NCBI RefSeq assembly: GCF_020360975.1
Contig: NW_025408676.1
Location: forward strand, 310,001 to 374,000
DNA length: 64,000 bases
Reading direction: 5' to 3'
From: Hirsutella rhossiliensis
Taxonomy: Eukaryota; Ascomycota; Sordariomycetes; Hypocreales; Ophiocordycipitaceae
Each line of letters begins with the position of its first letter. The first letter of the stretch is position 1. The notes beneath the pieces were generated by a model. The model saw nothing but the letters and a program-made list of their open reading frames with translations. It was not told the DNA's origin and ran no database searches. This document shows positions 33,261-43,922 of the stretch, piece after piece. The position numbers were made by a program, and so were the translations under genes.

Positions 33261-36050
33261 TTAAGCGAGTAAAAAGATATAAGGACCGTATTTATATATA
33301 TTATAAGAATCGCTATAAGGTCCTTTAAAGTTATCTCTTAGTATCTTATTAAGAGTACTACTTCCTATATAATAAATTTATCTTTCTTTAGTCTTATTAC
33401 CTTTAAAGTTTATTAATTAAATAGTCCTTAAGCTAGTTACGTTATACTAATTATATTAGTTATAAACCTAACTTCCCTTAGTACTTATTAAACTTTAAGG
33501 CACTTATAATCCGATTCTTTATAAGTAAAGTAAGTAAGCTTAATCGGTTCGACCTAGTATTCTTTATCTTATTCTTTAACTTATACTAAAGCTAGCGCGA
33601 GTTTTCCTTATATATATTTAAGGAGGAGTAAACTACTTTCTATATTATCTTTAGCTACTTTTATAACTATTATTATAGCTTTATAAGGTCTTATATTACT
33701 CTTTACTTTTTCTAGGGTTTAGAATTTAGTGTTTTCTATACCTTAGGCTATATCTATATATCTTATACTAAGTCTCTCGCTTAGTTAGGGAATAAAGTTA
33801 ATTAGGTAATTTAAAGGGATTAAGATTCTTTTATATATAATTTCTCTAACGATTTTACTTATAAGTCTATTAAACTTTTTATTTAGATCTACTTTATATC
33901 TATAATATATAAGGATAATCTTTAAGCTAGTTTTTACTATTCTCTTTATCTCGATTTCCTCTATATCCTCTTTAACTTTTTATCTTTTCCCCTTATAAGT
34001 ATTAATCCTTATTATAGTTATATAAATTATTTAATTATATATATCGCTTTATTATATATTATCTATAATTATAATAACCGATGTCCTTCTTACTTCTTTT
34101 CTTATATCGCTTAGTTTTAGATTCCTTAGCTTTTACTTATATAAGCTTTTATATTTCTAGAACTAGTCTAAGAAACTAGATTCTCTTTTACTAGTAGCTT
34201 AAGTTAAGTAAGATAGTATAACTATAGGTTTAACCTATTTTATAAGTAGTAATATAAAGAAGTCTAGCTATATATCTACTTAGTATATAATAAGCCTTTA
34301 AATATATATACTTATTTAAGAAAACCTATTAATAAGTACTAAGGGATTACGCTTTATTATCTTTTCTTTTAAGGTAAAGAGTCTTATTTACTACTTTATA
34401 TATTATAAATCTAATCTTATAGTCCTAAGAGTATACCTTATACTTATTAAGGTAATATCTTTCTTTACTATAATAAAAGTATCTCCTAGGCTAGTTAAAA
34501 GCATTAACCTAAAACTATATATATTAATTAAATAAGTAGTAAAATCCGATAGTATTTACGCTAACTCCTTATTTATAACTTAAAGAGTAGCCTTTACTAC
34601 TAATACGTCTTTATTCCCTATTAAGCTAGTTAAATATCTACTCTTACTAGTAAGTAAGGTTAATCTTTATATCTTTAAAGGCTTTTATTAAGTCTAAGAT
34701 CTCCTTTATAGGCTATCTAGGTTTCTTATTTATTTTCTTTAACTCTTTAGGAAGTTTTTCTTTACTATTATTAAATTTAGCTTCCTTTATTACTTTATTA
34801 ATTTCCCTAAAGAGCTAGTCTTTCTTTAAGTTCTTAAGCTTTTAATTATAGACTTTAGATACTATATCTTATCGCTTAACGTCCTAGCGAGGTACTAAGT
34901 AGTTATTAATTATATAGATAAGGCTTTTATATAGGAGTTTTAAGATAACTTTAAATATCTTCTTATTTCTTTTTATAACGTTAATAATAAGCTCCTTTAG
35001 TATTATATAATAAATAAAGTATAACTAAACTATAGATTCTTACTAGCTATTAAGTTATACCTTATACTATAAGTATAAGTAGAGACTAAGCTATTCTATA
35101 ACTTCTATAATAGTCTTAGTCTTTTTAGTATTATAATAGTCTAAGCGGTCGTTAGTAGTTTCTAGTTATTTAATATTATATATATAGTAGTATTAAAGGA
35201 GTCTCTTTTTTACTTCTTTTTAAGTAAGTTTATTTATAAGAATTTTAATAGTAAGGGCTTATATAAAGGAGATATAGACTTTAAGCTAGTCTATTTTATC
35301 CTTATTATAGATATAGTTAATGCGTATCTTTTATTTAAACTTCTTAAGGAATTTAGTTATATTTTTACTATTAAATCTACTAATAGGTAGGAGTTATAGT
35401 TAGCGGAGTCTTCCTATAAGGTTATCTTAGCTTCTAGTAAGTATATCTCTAAGTCTATTAGCAATCTTATTAATATCTACCTTAATTTTCTTTATATCGC
35501 TAGTAATAAGATTAGATAATCCCTTTTAATAGCTAGCGTTTCTAGATATAGTATACTAGTAGATTATAAAGTACGAAATTTAAAGTTAGAGTTTTTAGAG
35601 TTAAAGGATATCTTATTATAACTATCTTATTACTTACTTTCTTATTTATTAGTAGGAGGTAAGCGTTCTTTATAAGCTACTATATAGAAAAGAGCTAAGG
35701 TTAAGGTTATTAAGGTATCTATTATTAGTACCTATATTAGTATTATTAGTATATATATAAATAAGAGGTCTTAGTAGGGTTCTAGAATAGTCTAAATTAC
35801 GCTATCGTTATTATTTATATCTTTTAAAGTATTATATAAGGATTATAGTTTCTTAACTAAGTTAATAGTATTAAGGGTTATAAGGCTAATAATAAGAGCT
35901 TAGGGGTTTTTAGTATTAGCTTATTACTTTTCCTTTACTATTAGCGGAGGTATTATCTAATTATTTATTTCCTAGTAAGTCTATCGCCTTATTAGGTCCT
36001 TAACTCTAGCTATTAAGGTAGTTACTACTTTAATTATTAAATCCCTAGAT
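33261..36050 (-). pseudogene. gag: Gypsy-Y gag region
   Basis: It lies between the 5' LTR and the protease, the position of gag. The - strand frame near 36050-35900 is Asn/Gln/Ser-rich. I could not place a zinc knuckle with confidence. Stops are frequent. The call rests on position more than on motif. Confidence 0.55.
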
Positions 36051-36096
36051 TTTATTTTTTCTAAATAGTACCGTTATCCTCTAAGTATTCTTAGCT

Positions 36097-36398
36097 AATA
36101 ATTATTTAATTATCGGTTCTATATATAGGTCTAAGGGCCTTAGGTTATAAATATAAGTCTTAGAGATTTCTTTACTTTATACCTCTTTATCTTTACTAAA
36201 GTCGCGTAACTAGCGGTCTTTACTTTAAAGGGGAAAAATAAAAATTTAAATTAACTATAATTAAGAAAGATACTTAATTAAATAATCGAGGTCTTTATAA
36301 CGCCTTTAAGTATACTTAGAAGTAAGTAAGAAAGGGAGTACTAAGGGTCTTATCCCTTTAACGGGCTAATATTTATAGGGGTGCGATCTTACCTATTA
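36097..36398 (-). repeat. Gypsy-Y 5' LTR
   Basis: 302 bp, the same length as the left LTR and clearly alignable along its whole length. It ends GATCTTACCTATTA, followed by the duplication AACTA. Confidence 0.9.
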
Positions 36399-36403
36399 AA
36401 CTA

Positions 36404-37300
36404 TCTACTTAAATAAGCTATATATTATATAAAACGCTATCTTTTACTCCTCCTTATATACTTTTTATACCTTATAAAACGCTTAAATAATATTAAGCTT
36501 TATAAACTTCTTTACCTTTATTAAGTTATAAAGGGTCTTTCTTATAAGTAAAAGGGGGTATTAGTCTAAGTATATAATTACGTTTAACGCTTAGTAGTTT
36601 ATATAAAAGTAAAGTCCCCCCCTTAGCTTTTATATAAATAAGACTAAGGCTATTACTTTAAAGGAGCTAGCCTTAATAAATCCTTTATTAAAGAGGTCTA
36701 TAAAGGTCTTTTTTAATATTAATAGTTCTTTTTATAATATACTATATAGTAACCTAAATAGTAAGGGAAGCTCCTTACTATTATCCCTTATATAAAGCAG
36801 TATTAAGTAGTTTACGCTTAGCTTATAAGGGTTTAACTTATTAGCCTCGCTCTTTTAAAAGAGTAGTAGTAGGTTATAAAACTATAGTAAGATAGCTTAC
36901 TATAGCTCCTCTTTTAATATAGGGCGCTTTAGGTATAGCGCTTTCTTAATATCTATTAAGCTAACTATATAGATTAATATTATAGCTATAGCCGGCCCCT
37001 TTTACTTATAGATTTACTATAATATACTTATAAATACTAAGGCTAAGACTTTCTAGGCGCCTTATAAGTTAAGTAAAGCGTTTAGCGCTCCTTTTTCCTT
37101 ACTACTATATTAGACCTAAGACTATATAAGGCTAAACTATAGCCTCCCTTTATATAATACTAAATATAACTTTATATATATTTACTATAGCTTTCTAAGA
37201 ATAAGGGAAACTTAAGCTAAGGGACTATATAGATTACTAGTAGCTATAAGGGGCTATTAGCCTTTATAGCTACCTAAGTAATACCTTTAATAACTATGCC
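36404..37300 (-). pseudogene. pol: Gypsy-Z fragment: protease-RT part
   Basis: The reverse complement of about 52790-53690 (for example TCTACTTAAATAAGC at the left end, and the stretch around 36890 matching 53230). It covers the end of gag/protease and the N-terminal half of RT. Gypsy-Y is inserted in it on the left. On the right it breaks at about 37300 against a Copia-B copy without a visible duplication, so the junction is a rearrangement. Confidence 0.8.
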
Positions 37301-37604
37301 TTTATATAATAAGACTTACTATAAAGCTTCCTTATAACGTTTAAAGGGAGGTTATTAAGACTACTTATTACTTATAGAACTAGACCTCTAGGGACCCTAA
37401 GGACCTTAAGGGCTATAAGGACCCTAAGGACCTTATAAGGACTACCTAAGAAATAAACTAAAAATCCCCTTTTAAGCTCTTTATAAAAAAGAGGGCCTTA
37501 CTAGCTTACTTTTATACTTATAGCTATAAGGTATACTATAACTATTAATATATAGCTAAGAAGAAAGAAGAAAAGAAAGATTAATCTTAAAGCTTTTATT
37601 AAAT
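37301..37604 (+). pseudogene. pol: Copia-B4 pol, left part (integrase C-terminal segment)
   Basis: Aligns with 13139-13432 of Copia-B1, starting at TTTATATAATAAGAC (CCCGTACGATAAGAC there). The frame covers the end of the integrase core and the linker. It is cut at 37604 by the nested copy, after the duplication TAAAT (37600-37604), and resumes at 43923. The 5' LTR, gag and N-terminal integrase are missing. Confidence 0.85.
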
Positions 37605-38081
37605 TCTCGCGAAGAGAGATGCGAGAAGTGCATGAAAATGCACGAAGGTAAAATTAAAAGTAAGGGGTCGGACAGGCAGGGCAGAGAGATTTGATTCTTA
37701 CGGGAGCAGTAATTGCGGTAGGGGAGTGATTGTTATATTGCCTTAATTCTCCTTCTTTCCTCTATCCAACGCCCTTCTTTATACCCGTCTAGCATCTTAA
37801 TTAACATAGAAGATCCTGCTTAAAGAAGCCACTAATGTCCTTTCGACTACCGAGCTTTTTGCCGGTTTTTCCCCTCTTTTCTAGCCGTTGCCGGCATATC
37901 CGTCTTATCTCTCGCTACCTCTATAGGAAGCTATCGCTACTTCTGCTTCCCCTCTTACCCCTACCCTCCTCTCTGCACCTCCTTTTTAGCTCCTTCCTTA
38001 AAACCTGTTTTTTAGCTTCCTAGGTCCCTCGTACTAAGGGATATCTCCGTGAACTGCGAAATTAGGCCACGCTTCGCCATA
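37605..38081 (-). repeat. Copia-B3 3' LTR
   Basis: 477 bp, TCTCGCGAAG to CGCTTCGCCATA on the + strand. It retains words such as GTGCATGAAAATGCAC that are mutated elsewhere. The 62-codon + strand open frame inside it is antisense chance, not a gene. Confidence 0.95.
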
Positions 38082-38090
38082 CACCCCCTT
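38082..38090 (-). other. Copia-B3 polypurine tract
   Basis: AAGGGGGTG on the - strand abuts the 3' LTR. This is the unmutated form of the tract seen in the other Copia-B copies. Confidence 0.8.
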
Positions 38091-38399
38091 AGCTATAGCC
38101 TGCCCTTATAGAAAGGGTAAAGCTAAATACCTAGGCCGGTGAGCGTATAGAGGAGGTCTTAGTCTATACTTATCCCCTACTCGAGAAATCCGGGTTTTAG
38201 CCCCGGCTCTTTTAGACCTACTTTAGGAAAAGGGGCCTTAAGGAGGAAATTAAGTCCTATAAGAAAGGGGGCTTTCTAAGGATAAGTCCCTAAAGGGGCC
38301 TTAAGAAGAATAAGTCCTAATTAAGCTTAGGGGCCCTCCTCTAGGATAAGTCCTAATTCCTCTCTTCGGCTATAGACGTCTCCTTCCTCCTACGTGCTA

Positions 38400-41300
38400 T
38401 TAGCTCCTCTCGTAGACTCTTAAGGCGGGCTTCTAAGGATAGCTTCTCTCGAACGTCTTCTAGCCTAATTTACTATAAAAAGACAGCCAGCTTCTACTTC
38501 GGCAGGGGCTTCGTAAGACCGTCGGCTTTTATTAATACCGTTAGAACCTAACGGACGGAAATAAGTCCCCTTTAGACCTCTTAGCGTAACCAATGCTAGT
38601 AAATATCGATATACCGTAGCCGGGTCGATAACTTACTATTTTCCGTAAGAATTCGTATAGTCTACGTATTATCGCATTCTATAGCTAATAGGGTCGGAAT
38701 TTATAGTCGTAGAGATATTAGCAGCCGGCTAAGGAAAATCGCTTCTTTTAACGCTTCTATAAGAGCTAGTAGCTCTGCCTCCGTACTAGAAGTCGTAACG
38801 GTAGCTTGCTTCGAAGCTCTTTAAGCAATGGTTCCTCTAAAAAGGGACATAATATACCCTTATAAGCTCTTTCTATCTAAAGAATTGTCCGTAAAGGACG
38901 AATCGCTCGAACAAAGGAAGATTTCGGCAGCTTATTTCCTTCCCTGCCCTCCTAGGCGCAGACCATATGATCTCGTTAAATAGAGATAGAGGATAGCTTT
39001 GTCTGCTGCTTCTTAATGCCTAGGGCTAGGATTCTAGTTATGCCTAGCTAGCCGGGAGACCGTAAAAGAGATATCCGGTCTAGTAGAAATAGCTGAAAAA
39101 AGCAGGGAGCCTACCTTCTATTAATATTAGTGTTTCTCTTACTCCCTAGCTTAAAAGGACGGATTAGGCAAAAGCTCTTCGTCTAATATAGGCGTAGAGG
39201 AAGCTTCATCGAGGGAAGTAGGAGGAATTTATAAGCGACCTTATCGATATAGGCGTCCTAGGTAAGCTAGATAGTCCGTTAGGACCTATTCCTAAGGATT
39301 CGTATCCCTAGGAACCACTTTAGCTCCCCTAGCCTAGTTATCTTATACCTTTGTTATAGGCCTCGTATAGCCTCCCTAGCAGCAGCTTCTTCCTCTTTCG
39401 GGTAGGCCTAGATAATATCGTCGACGTAGAAGAAGACCGTGATTTTACCCATCTATATTATACACGGTTCCTAAGGGACTTTCTTAAAGCCTAGGGCTTC
39501 GAGGGAACCTATTAAATGCTGTTACTAAAGAAGGGGTGATCTTCGTAGTCCGTATAGAGCTTTCCTAAGCCGTAGAACCTTTCCTAGCTATTAGAAGCCT
39601 AGTAGAAGGCGTATATAGATAACTTCTTCTTCCTCGAGAGGGTAGTTAACGAAGGCGTTAACTATATCTATCTATTCGAGCTCGAGGTCGAATTCTACTA
39701 CTATAGCTATAAGGGTCCGAAAAGACATCCCTGCTAGGGTGGTTGCCCTAGTAGGTAGATCCCCCTTTTTCCTATTAATTCCTATAGATAACTAGCCGGG
39801 CTTTATACTTTTAAAGGAAGCCGTGTTTATTAGTCTTATAGATAAAGACCTACTTATAGCTAAGGACCTGTTTTCCTCTTGCCTTTTCCTTAAGGACCTC
39901 TTCGAAAGACCCTATCTCCTCGTGTAAGGCTAGGTGGTCTTTCTAGGCCTAGAAAAACTAGTCTCTAAAGGGGTGTTTTTCTAGCTGCTTCTAGTTTGCT
40001 AGTAGGTCCGGGAGGTCTCTTTTATATACCTTCCTTACTAATAGAGGCTTGAAAAGCCGGCCTGCTATGAATGCTCCGTAGGAACCGTCTTCTATAGGCG
40101 TTAGATAGAAGTTAGAAAAACGATCGAAATAGGGGAGAGGTTGGTCTTCTTTCGTATCGGGCCCTATACCTTCCTTTGCTTCTCGAAGCAGGGATAAAAA
40201 GGCAGCCGGGTAATCCTTTGAGAGAGGTGCCTTTCCTACCCCCTTAGGGGTCGAGACGGGAAGACTAACTAAAAAAGCTGCTTCTAGATCTTCTTCTTAT
40301 TCCGTAAGAGGAGGCGTAGGGAGGTAGGCGTATTCTAGCTCTACCGCTTTCCTATAGTCTCCTTCTTCGTCTAGATTATCTAATCTAGCAGCTTCCTCTT
40401 CTTCGAAGTCGGCGTTATCCTCGACTGCTTCGACGTCGGTTTCTTCTTCTATTTCCTCGTCTAGGACCTCTTCTTAAGACTATTAGGAAGGGGGGATTTA
40501 GATCTTCTAAATTAGCTAACGTTGTGAGAGTAAGAGGGGCTGTTAATCCCTCTTTCCGTCGAAGAAGCTAGATTCGTCGAAAATCACATCCCTAGTCGAA
40601 ATAACCTTCCGTAGAAGAGGAATCTAGATCCGGAAGATATTCGTAGAATTATAACTAACGAGGTAACTAATAAAGGCTCTCGGATTAAGCTTTCTTTTCT
40701 TCTTCCTTTTTAGCTATACATCGGTAGTTATTGCGTATGCCTTATAGCCGTAGGCACGAAGGTAGGCTAGCGAGGCCCTCTTCTTCGTAAAGAGCTCGAG
40801 GGGGGATTTCTAGTCTATTCCTTAGTTTAGTTCCCTAGGGTCCTTAGGGTCCCTAGGGGTCCGGTTCCGAAGGTAATAGGCGGTCTTAACGACTTCCCTC
40901 TAAAGGTCGTGTAGAAGCCTTACAGTAAGTCTCATCGTACGGGCCCTTTCTATTATAGCACCCCCTAATCTTTCTGCCCCTCCGTTCTAGGCCTAGGTAT
41001 TCGGTGCTAACGGGAGGGGTAAAATGCCCCTTTTTCGAAGCTAATTTAAGATATCCTTCGTAAATAGCTCTCCGTTAGACCGTATCTTCTTTACCTCGTA
41101 GCCGAAGTAGGATTTTATCTAGTTAACGAAGTCCCGGAGGGCAGACTAGTTATACTTACTTAGGTAGGTCCGTAAGAAATAGGGGAAAACTATCCCTAAA
41201 AAAGCGTCTATAAAAAACATTACCCTAACGAAGCTTTCCTAATCCCTAGAGACGTCGGTCTAATCGACCTAAATTTCCTTACACGGCTAGTCCGGCCGTA

Positions 41301-43296
41301 AAGGCGTTCGTCTAGAAATTCGTCTCCTAGTCTTTCCTTAGCCGTAGTATTCGCATTCGACGGTCTTTAGGCCCCTTATTCGTACGCCCTGTTGTTGGCC
41401 TAGCTTATGTAAAGCTAGGGGGCCCGGGTGACTAAGTCGTGCGTGCCAAAGAAGACCGTCTCCTTAGGCTGCTAGAAGAGGGTCCTTTGACCCTACCCTC
41501 CTTCGAGCAGGGAAAGCTGACTTCTCGAGAGATTCCTTCCTAAGGATAGGTCGGAATTCGAGAACAAATTAACCGAATTTTTCCTCGATGAGCCTAATAG
41601 TCTGATTCTTCTAGACTAGCCTCGTGGGCTTAGACGTTGTATCCTAGAAGATTCCTTCCTCTCGAAGAAGGCGGAAGGAAATTAGGCTCGTTAAAAATCG
41701 AGGGCAAAAAGCTACCCTTTTTCTTCGAAGAATTCGTATAGATCCGTTAGGTAATTTTATCGTAAAATTTACCCTTCCGTATCCCTCTATCCGTATGGTT
41801 GATTCCCCGGCAATAAGGTATTCCCTCCGTGCCTTCTTAAAGGACCGGAATCGTGAGAGTATGTTGCAGATGTCGAGGGAAGCACCGGAGTTAAGGATAG
41901 CTGATTTTCGTAGGGGATAATCGGAGGGTCCTAACGGTTGGTCTTGCTGATCCGTAGGGAAGACGAATGCCGGATTTACTATACTAACGATTTTTCCTTG
42001 AATTTGCGGCTCGAATAAGGGCAGCGGCGTTATTAGTTGCTATTTCTTAGTAACCCGAATCTCGTCTATCTTCTTCTACAACGAGGGATCCTCCTTAAGA
42101 GAATATTATATCGTTTCTTATAGCCTCTTTAAAGGGTTAAATCCTTTAGGTCGGTTTTCCTTAAAGACCTGCTAGCATTATAATAATCGATGGCCTAGGG
42201 ATTTATAGGCTAGGCAGCCGTTTCGTCGTCTAGTCTTCTGTTTCTTCGAGGAATCCTCGTCCCGATCCGGAAGGTCTGCTTAAAAACCCCCCCTTTTTAC
42301 CCCTTATTGCTGATTTTGACGAAGAGGTTCGATTTCGACTAGTTCCCTGATTTTTCGACTAACGGACTGAAAGGTCTATTGGGGGACTAGTCGGGCCGGT
42401 CTGACTGACGGGACCGGTGACGGGCCCGGAGCAAGATGCGTAGCCGGGGCCGGGCCTGGGGCCGCAGCTGCAGTTGACGACGGCGTTGAGGCTCTCGAGG
42501 GAGGAGGAGCCGAAGGAGCAACAGCCGCAGCAGCAGCAGCGGGGGCCGCAGCAACAGGGGCTGCAGGTCGAACCTTCTGGGTCGAGTGCTGGCCACGAAG
42601 GAATAAGACTGCTTGCTGTTGTACTCTGGCAGCCTCTTCGTCTAGTTCCCGGCTAGCCTCTCGAAAGATAGTCGAGTAACCGTTACTAATAGGCTTTATT
42701 AGCAGAGATATATCCCGTAGCTACTAGCTAGAAAGAGCTTCTATAAGGAAGTATTAGTTAGCTTCCTTAAGGATTTCTTCCTACTTAGCTAGCCACGAAG
42801 AAGCTAGTAGGTTCCTAGTAGAAAAGGCTCCTAAGTAGGCCGTATAGGTCTTCCTAATACGGTTAGTTATATACCCTCTCGAGGGAGCTGTCGAGGTCTC
42901 GAGCTTTAAAAGCTACTGCCTAGGAGTCTCTTCCTCTCGAAGAGAGATTAGCTTTGCGGCACTAACGGATTCCGTTATCGCCGTACGAGCAGCCGTTAGC
43001 AACTTCGTCTCGTAAAGGTATTCCTTTCGGTGACTCTCGTAGTCGCCTAAGGCAGCAGAAAAAGCTCTCTATTATGCAGAGGTTAGCTTAGAGAAGAGGG
43101 TAGCTCCCTCTATAAAATCCGTTGCCCTAGGACGAAGAGGGGGCTTAAGAGGGTCCTGCTTATTAGAGAAGACCAAATTATAGATGGTTCTGTCTACACG
43201 AGCCCGTAGCTCCTTTACCCACTTATCCTAATCTTAGGGCTCTATAAGAATCGTCCTACGGACCGTTAGGACGGCAGAGGAGTCGATTTTCGTTAT
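38400..43296 (-). pseudogene. gag-pol: Copia-B3 gag-pol, nearly readable
   Basis: A single - strand frame of about 1,630 codons, starting near 43296 (ATA from ATG). Gag contains helical, charged blocks (for example GDYESHRKEYLYETK near 43020) and then an Ala/Pro-rich linker at about 42395-42570. Open frames there in the other phases are shadows. Integrase is at about 40600-41450 with LAPNTQAQNGGAERL near 41000 and ERARTMR. RT is at about 39000-40250 with intact YVDDII near 39418-39440. RNase H runs to about 38450. Stops are scattered TAA/TAG. Related copies at 10218, 43928 and 60311 confirm the frame. The protein is Ty1/copia type; it is inactive here but only lightly damaged. Confidence 0.92.
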
Positions 43297-43428
43297 CGTT
43301 ACGAAAGAAGAGGGGGGGCAGAAAAGTCAGTTAAAAATCGGCTTTTCTAGTAAGAGGGGTAAAAGGAAGCTACGAGGGATGCAAGAAAGGTGCCTTTTAT
43401 AGTAGCCGGAAGGTATAGGAATTCTATT

Positions 43429-43445
43429 CCTCCCGGGCTTATAAC
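43429..43445 (-). other. Copia-B3 primer-binding site (iMet half-tRNA type)
   Basis: The - strand reads GTTATAAGCCCGGGAGG directly after the 5' LTR. It matches the complement of the initiator tRNA-Met anticodon arm except for one TG-to-TA change. Confidence 0.68.
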
Positions 43446-43922
43446 TCTCGCGAAGAGAGATGCGAGAAGTGCATGAAAATGCACGAAGGTAAAATTAGAA
43501 GTAAGGGGTCGGATAGGCAGGGCAGAGAGATTTAATTCTTACGGGAGCAGTAATTGCGGTAGGGGAGTGATTATTATATTGCCTTAATTCTCCTTCTTTC
43601 CTCTATCTAACGCCCTTCTTTATACCCGTCTAGCATCTTAATTAATATAGAAGATCCTGCTTAAAGAAGCCACTAATGTCCTTTCGACTACCGAGCTTTT
43701 TGCCGGTTTTTCCCCTCTTTTCTAGCCGTTGCCGGCATATCTGTCTTATCTCTCGCCACCTCTATAGGAAGCCATCGCTACTTCTGCTTCCCCTCTTGCC
43801 CCTACCCTCCTCTCTGCACCTCCTTTTTAGCTCCTTCCTTAAAACCTGTTTTTTAGCTTCCTAGGTCCCTCGTGCTAAGGGATATCTCTAAGAACTACGA
43901 AATTAGGCTACGCTTCGCGACA
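43446..43922 (-). repeat. Copia-B3 5' LTR
   Basis: 477 bp. It ends CGCTTCGCGACA, giving the canonical TG start on the element strand (TGTCGCGAAGCG). Compared with the 3' LTR most differences are CpA/TpG versus TpA. Confidence 0.95.

Larger units (their letters stand above)
20809..36398 (-). mobile_element. Gypsy-Y: Ty3/gypsy element with extra region, split by Copia-A2
   Basis: Paired 302-bp LTRs (20809-21110 and 36097-36398) are flanked by AACTA at 20804-20808 and 36399-36403. A PPT adjoins the left LTR, so the element reads right to left. Order from the right: LTR, gag, PR, RT, RNase H, IN, extra region, PPT, LTR. Subtracting Copia-A2 (about 3.67 kb) leaves roughly 11.9 kb, long for a Ty3 element. 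The excess is the region between pol and the PPT. Confidence 0.87.
37605..43922 (-). mobile_element. Copia-B3: complete, least mutated element, nested in Copia-B4
   Basis: 6,318 bp with 477-bp LTRs at 37605-38081 and 43446-43922, PBS, PPT and a full gag-pol frame. The TSD TAAAT is at 37600-37604 and 43923-43927. The target is an older copy of the same family in opposite orientation. TG and CA dinucleotides are common here and rare in the flanks, so this is the most recent insertion in the window. RIP has begun: stops occur in gag-pol, and the LTRs differ at about 17 sites, mostly transitions to TpA. Confidence 0.96.

Noticed and set aside
37835..38023. 62-codon + strand open frame
   Set aside because: It lies wholly inside the Copia-B3 3' LTR, antisense to the element, and recurs at 43676-43864 in the other LTR. 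Duplication follows from the LTRs, not from coding.
42387..42596. 69-codon - strand open frame rich in Leu/Arg
   Set aside because: It overlaps the gag-pol linker but in a different phase from the frame that carries gag, integrase and RT. The GC-rich triplets keep several phases open.
42474..42656. 60-codon + strand Gln-rich open frame
   Set aside because: Antisense shadow of the Ala/Pro linker of Copia-B3 gag-pol.
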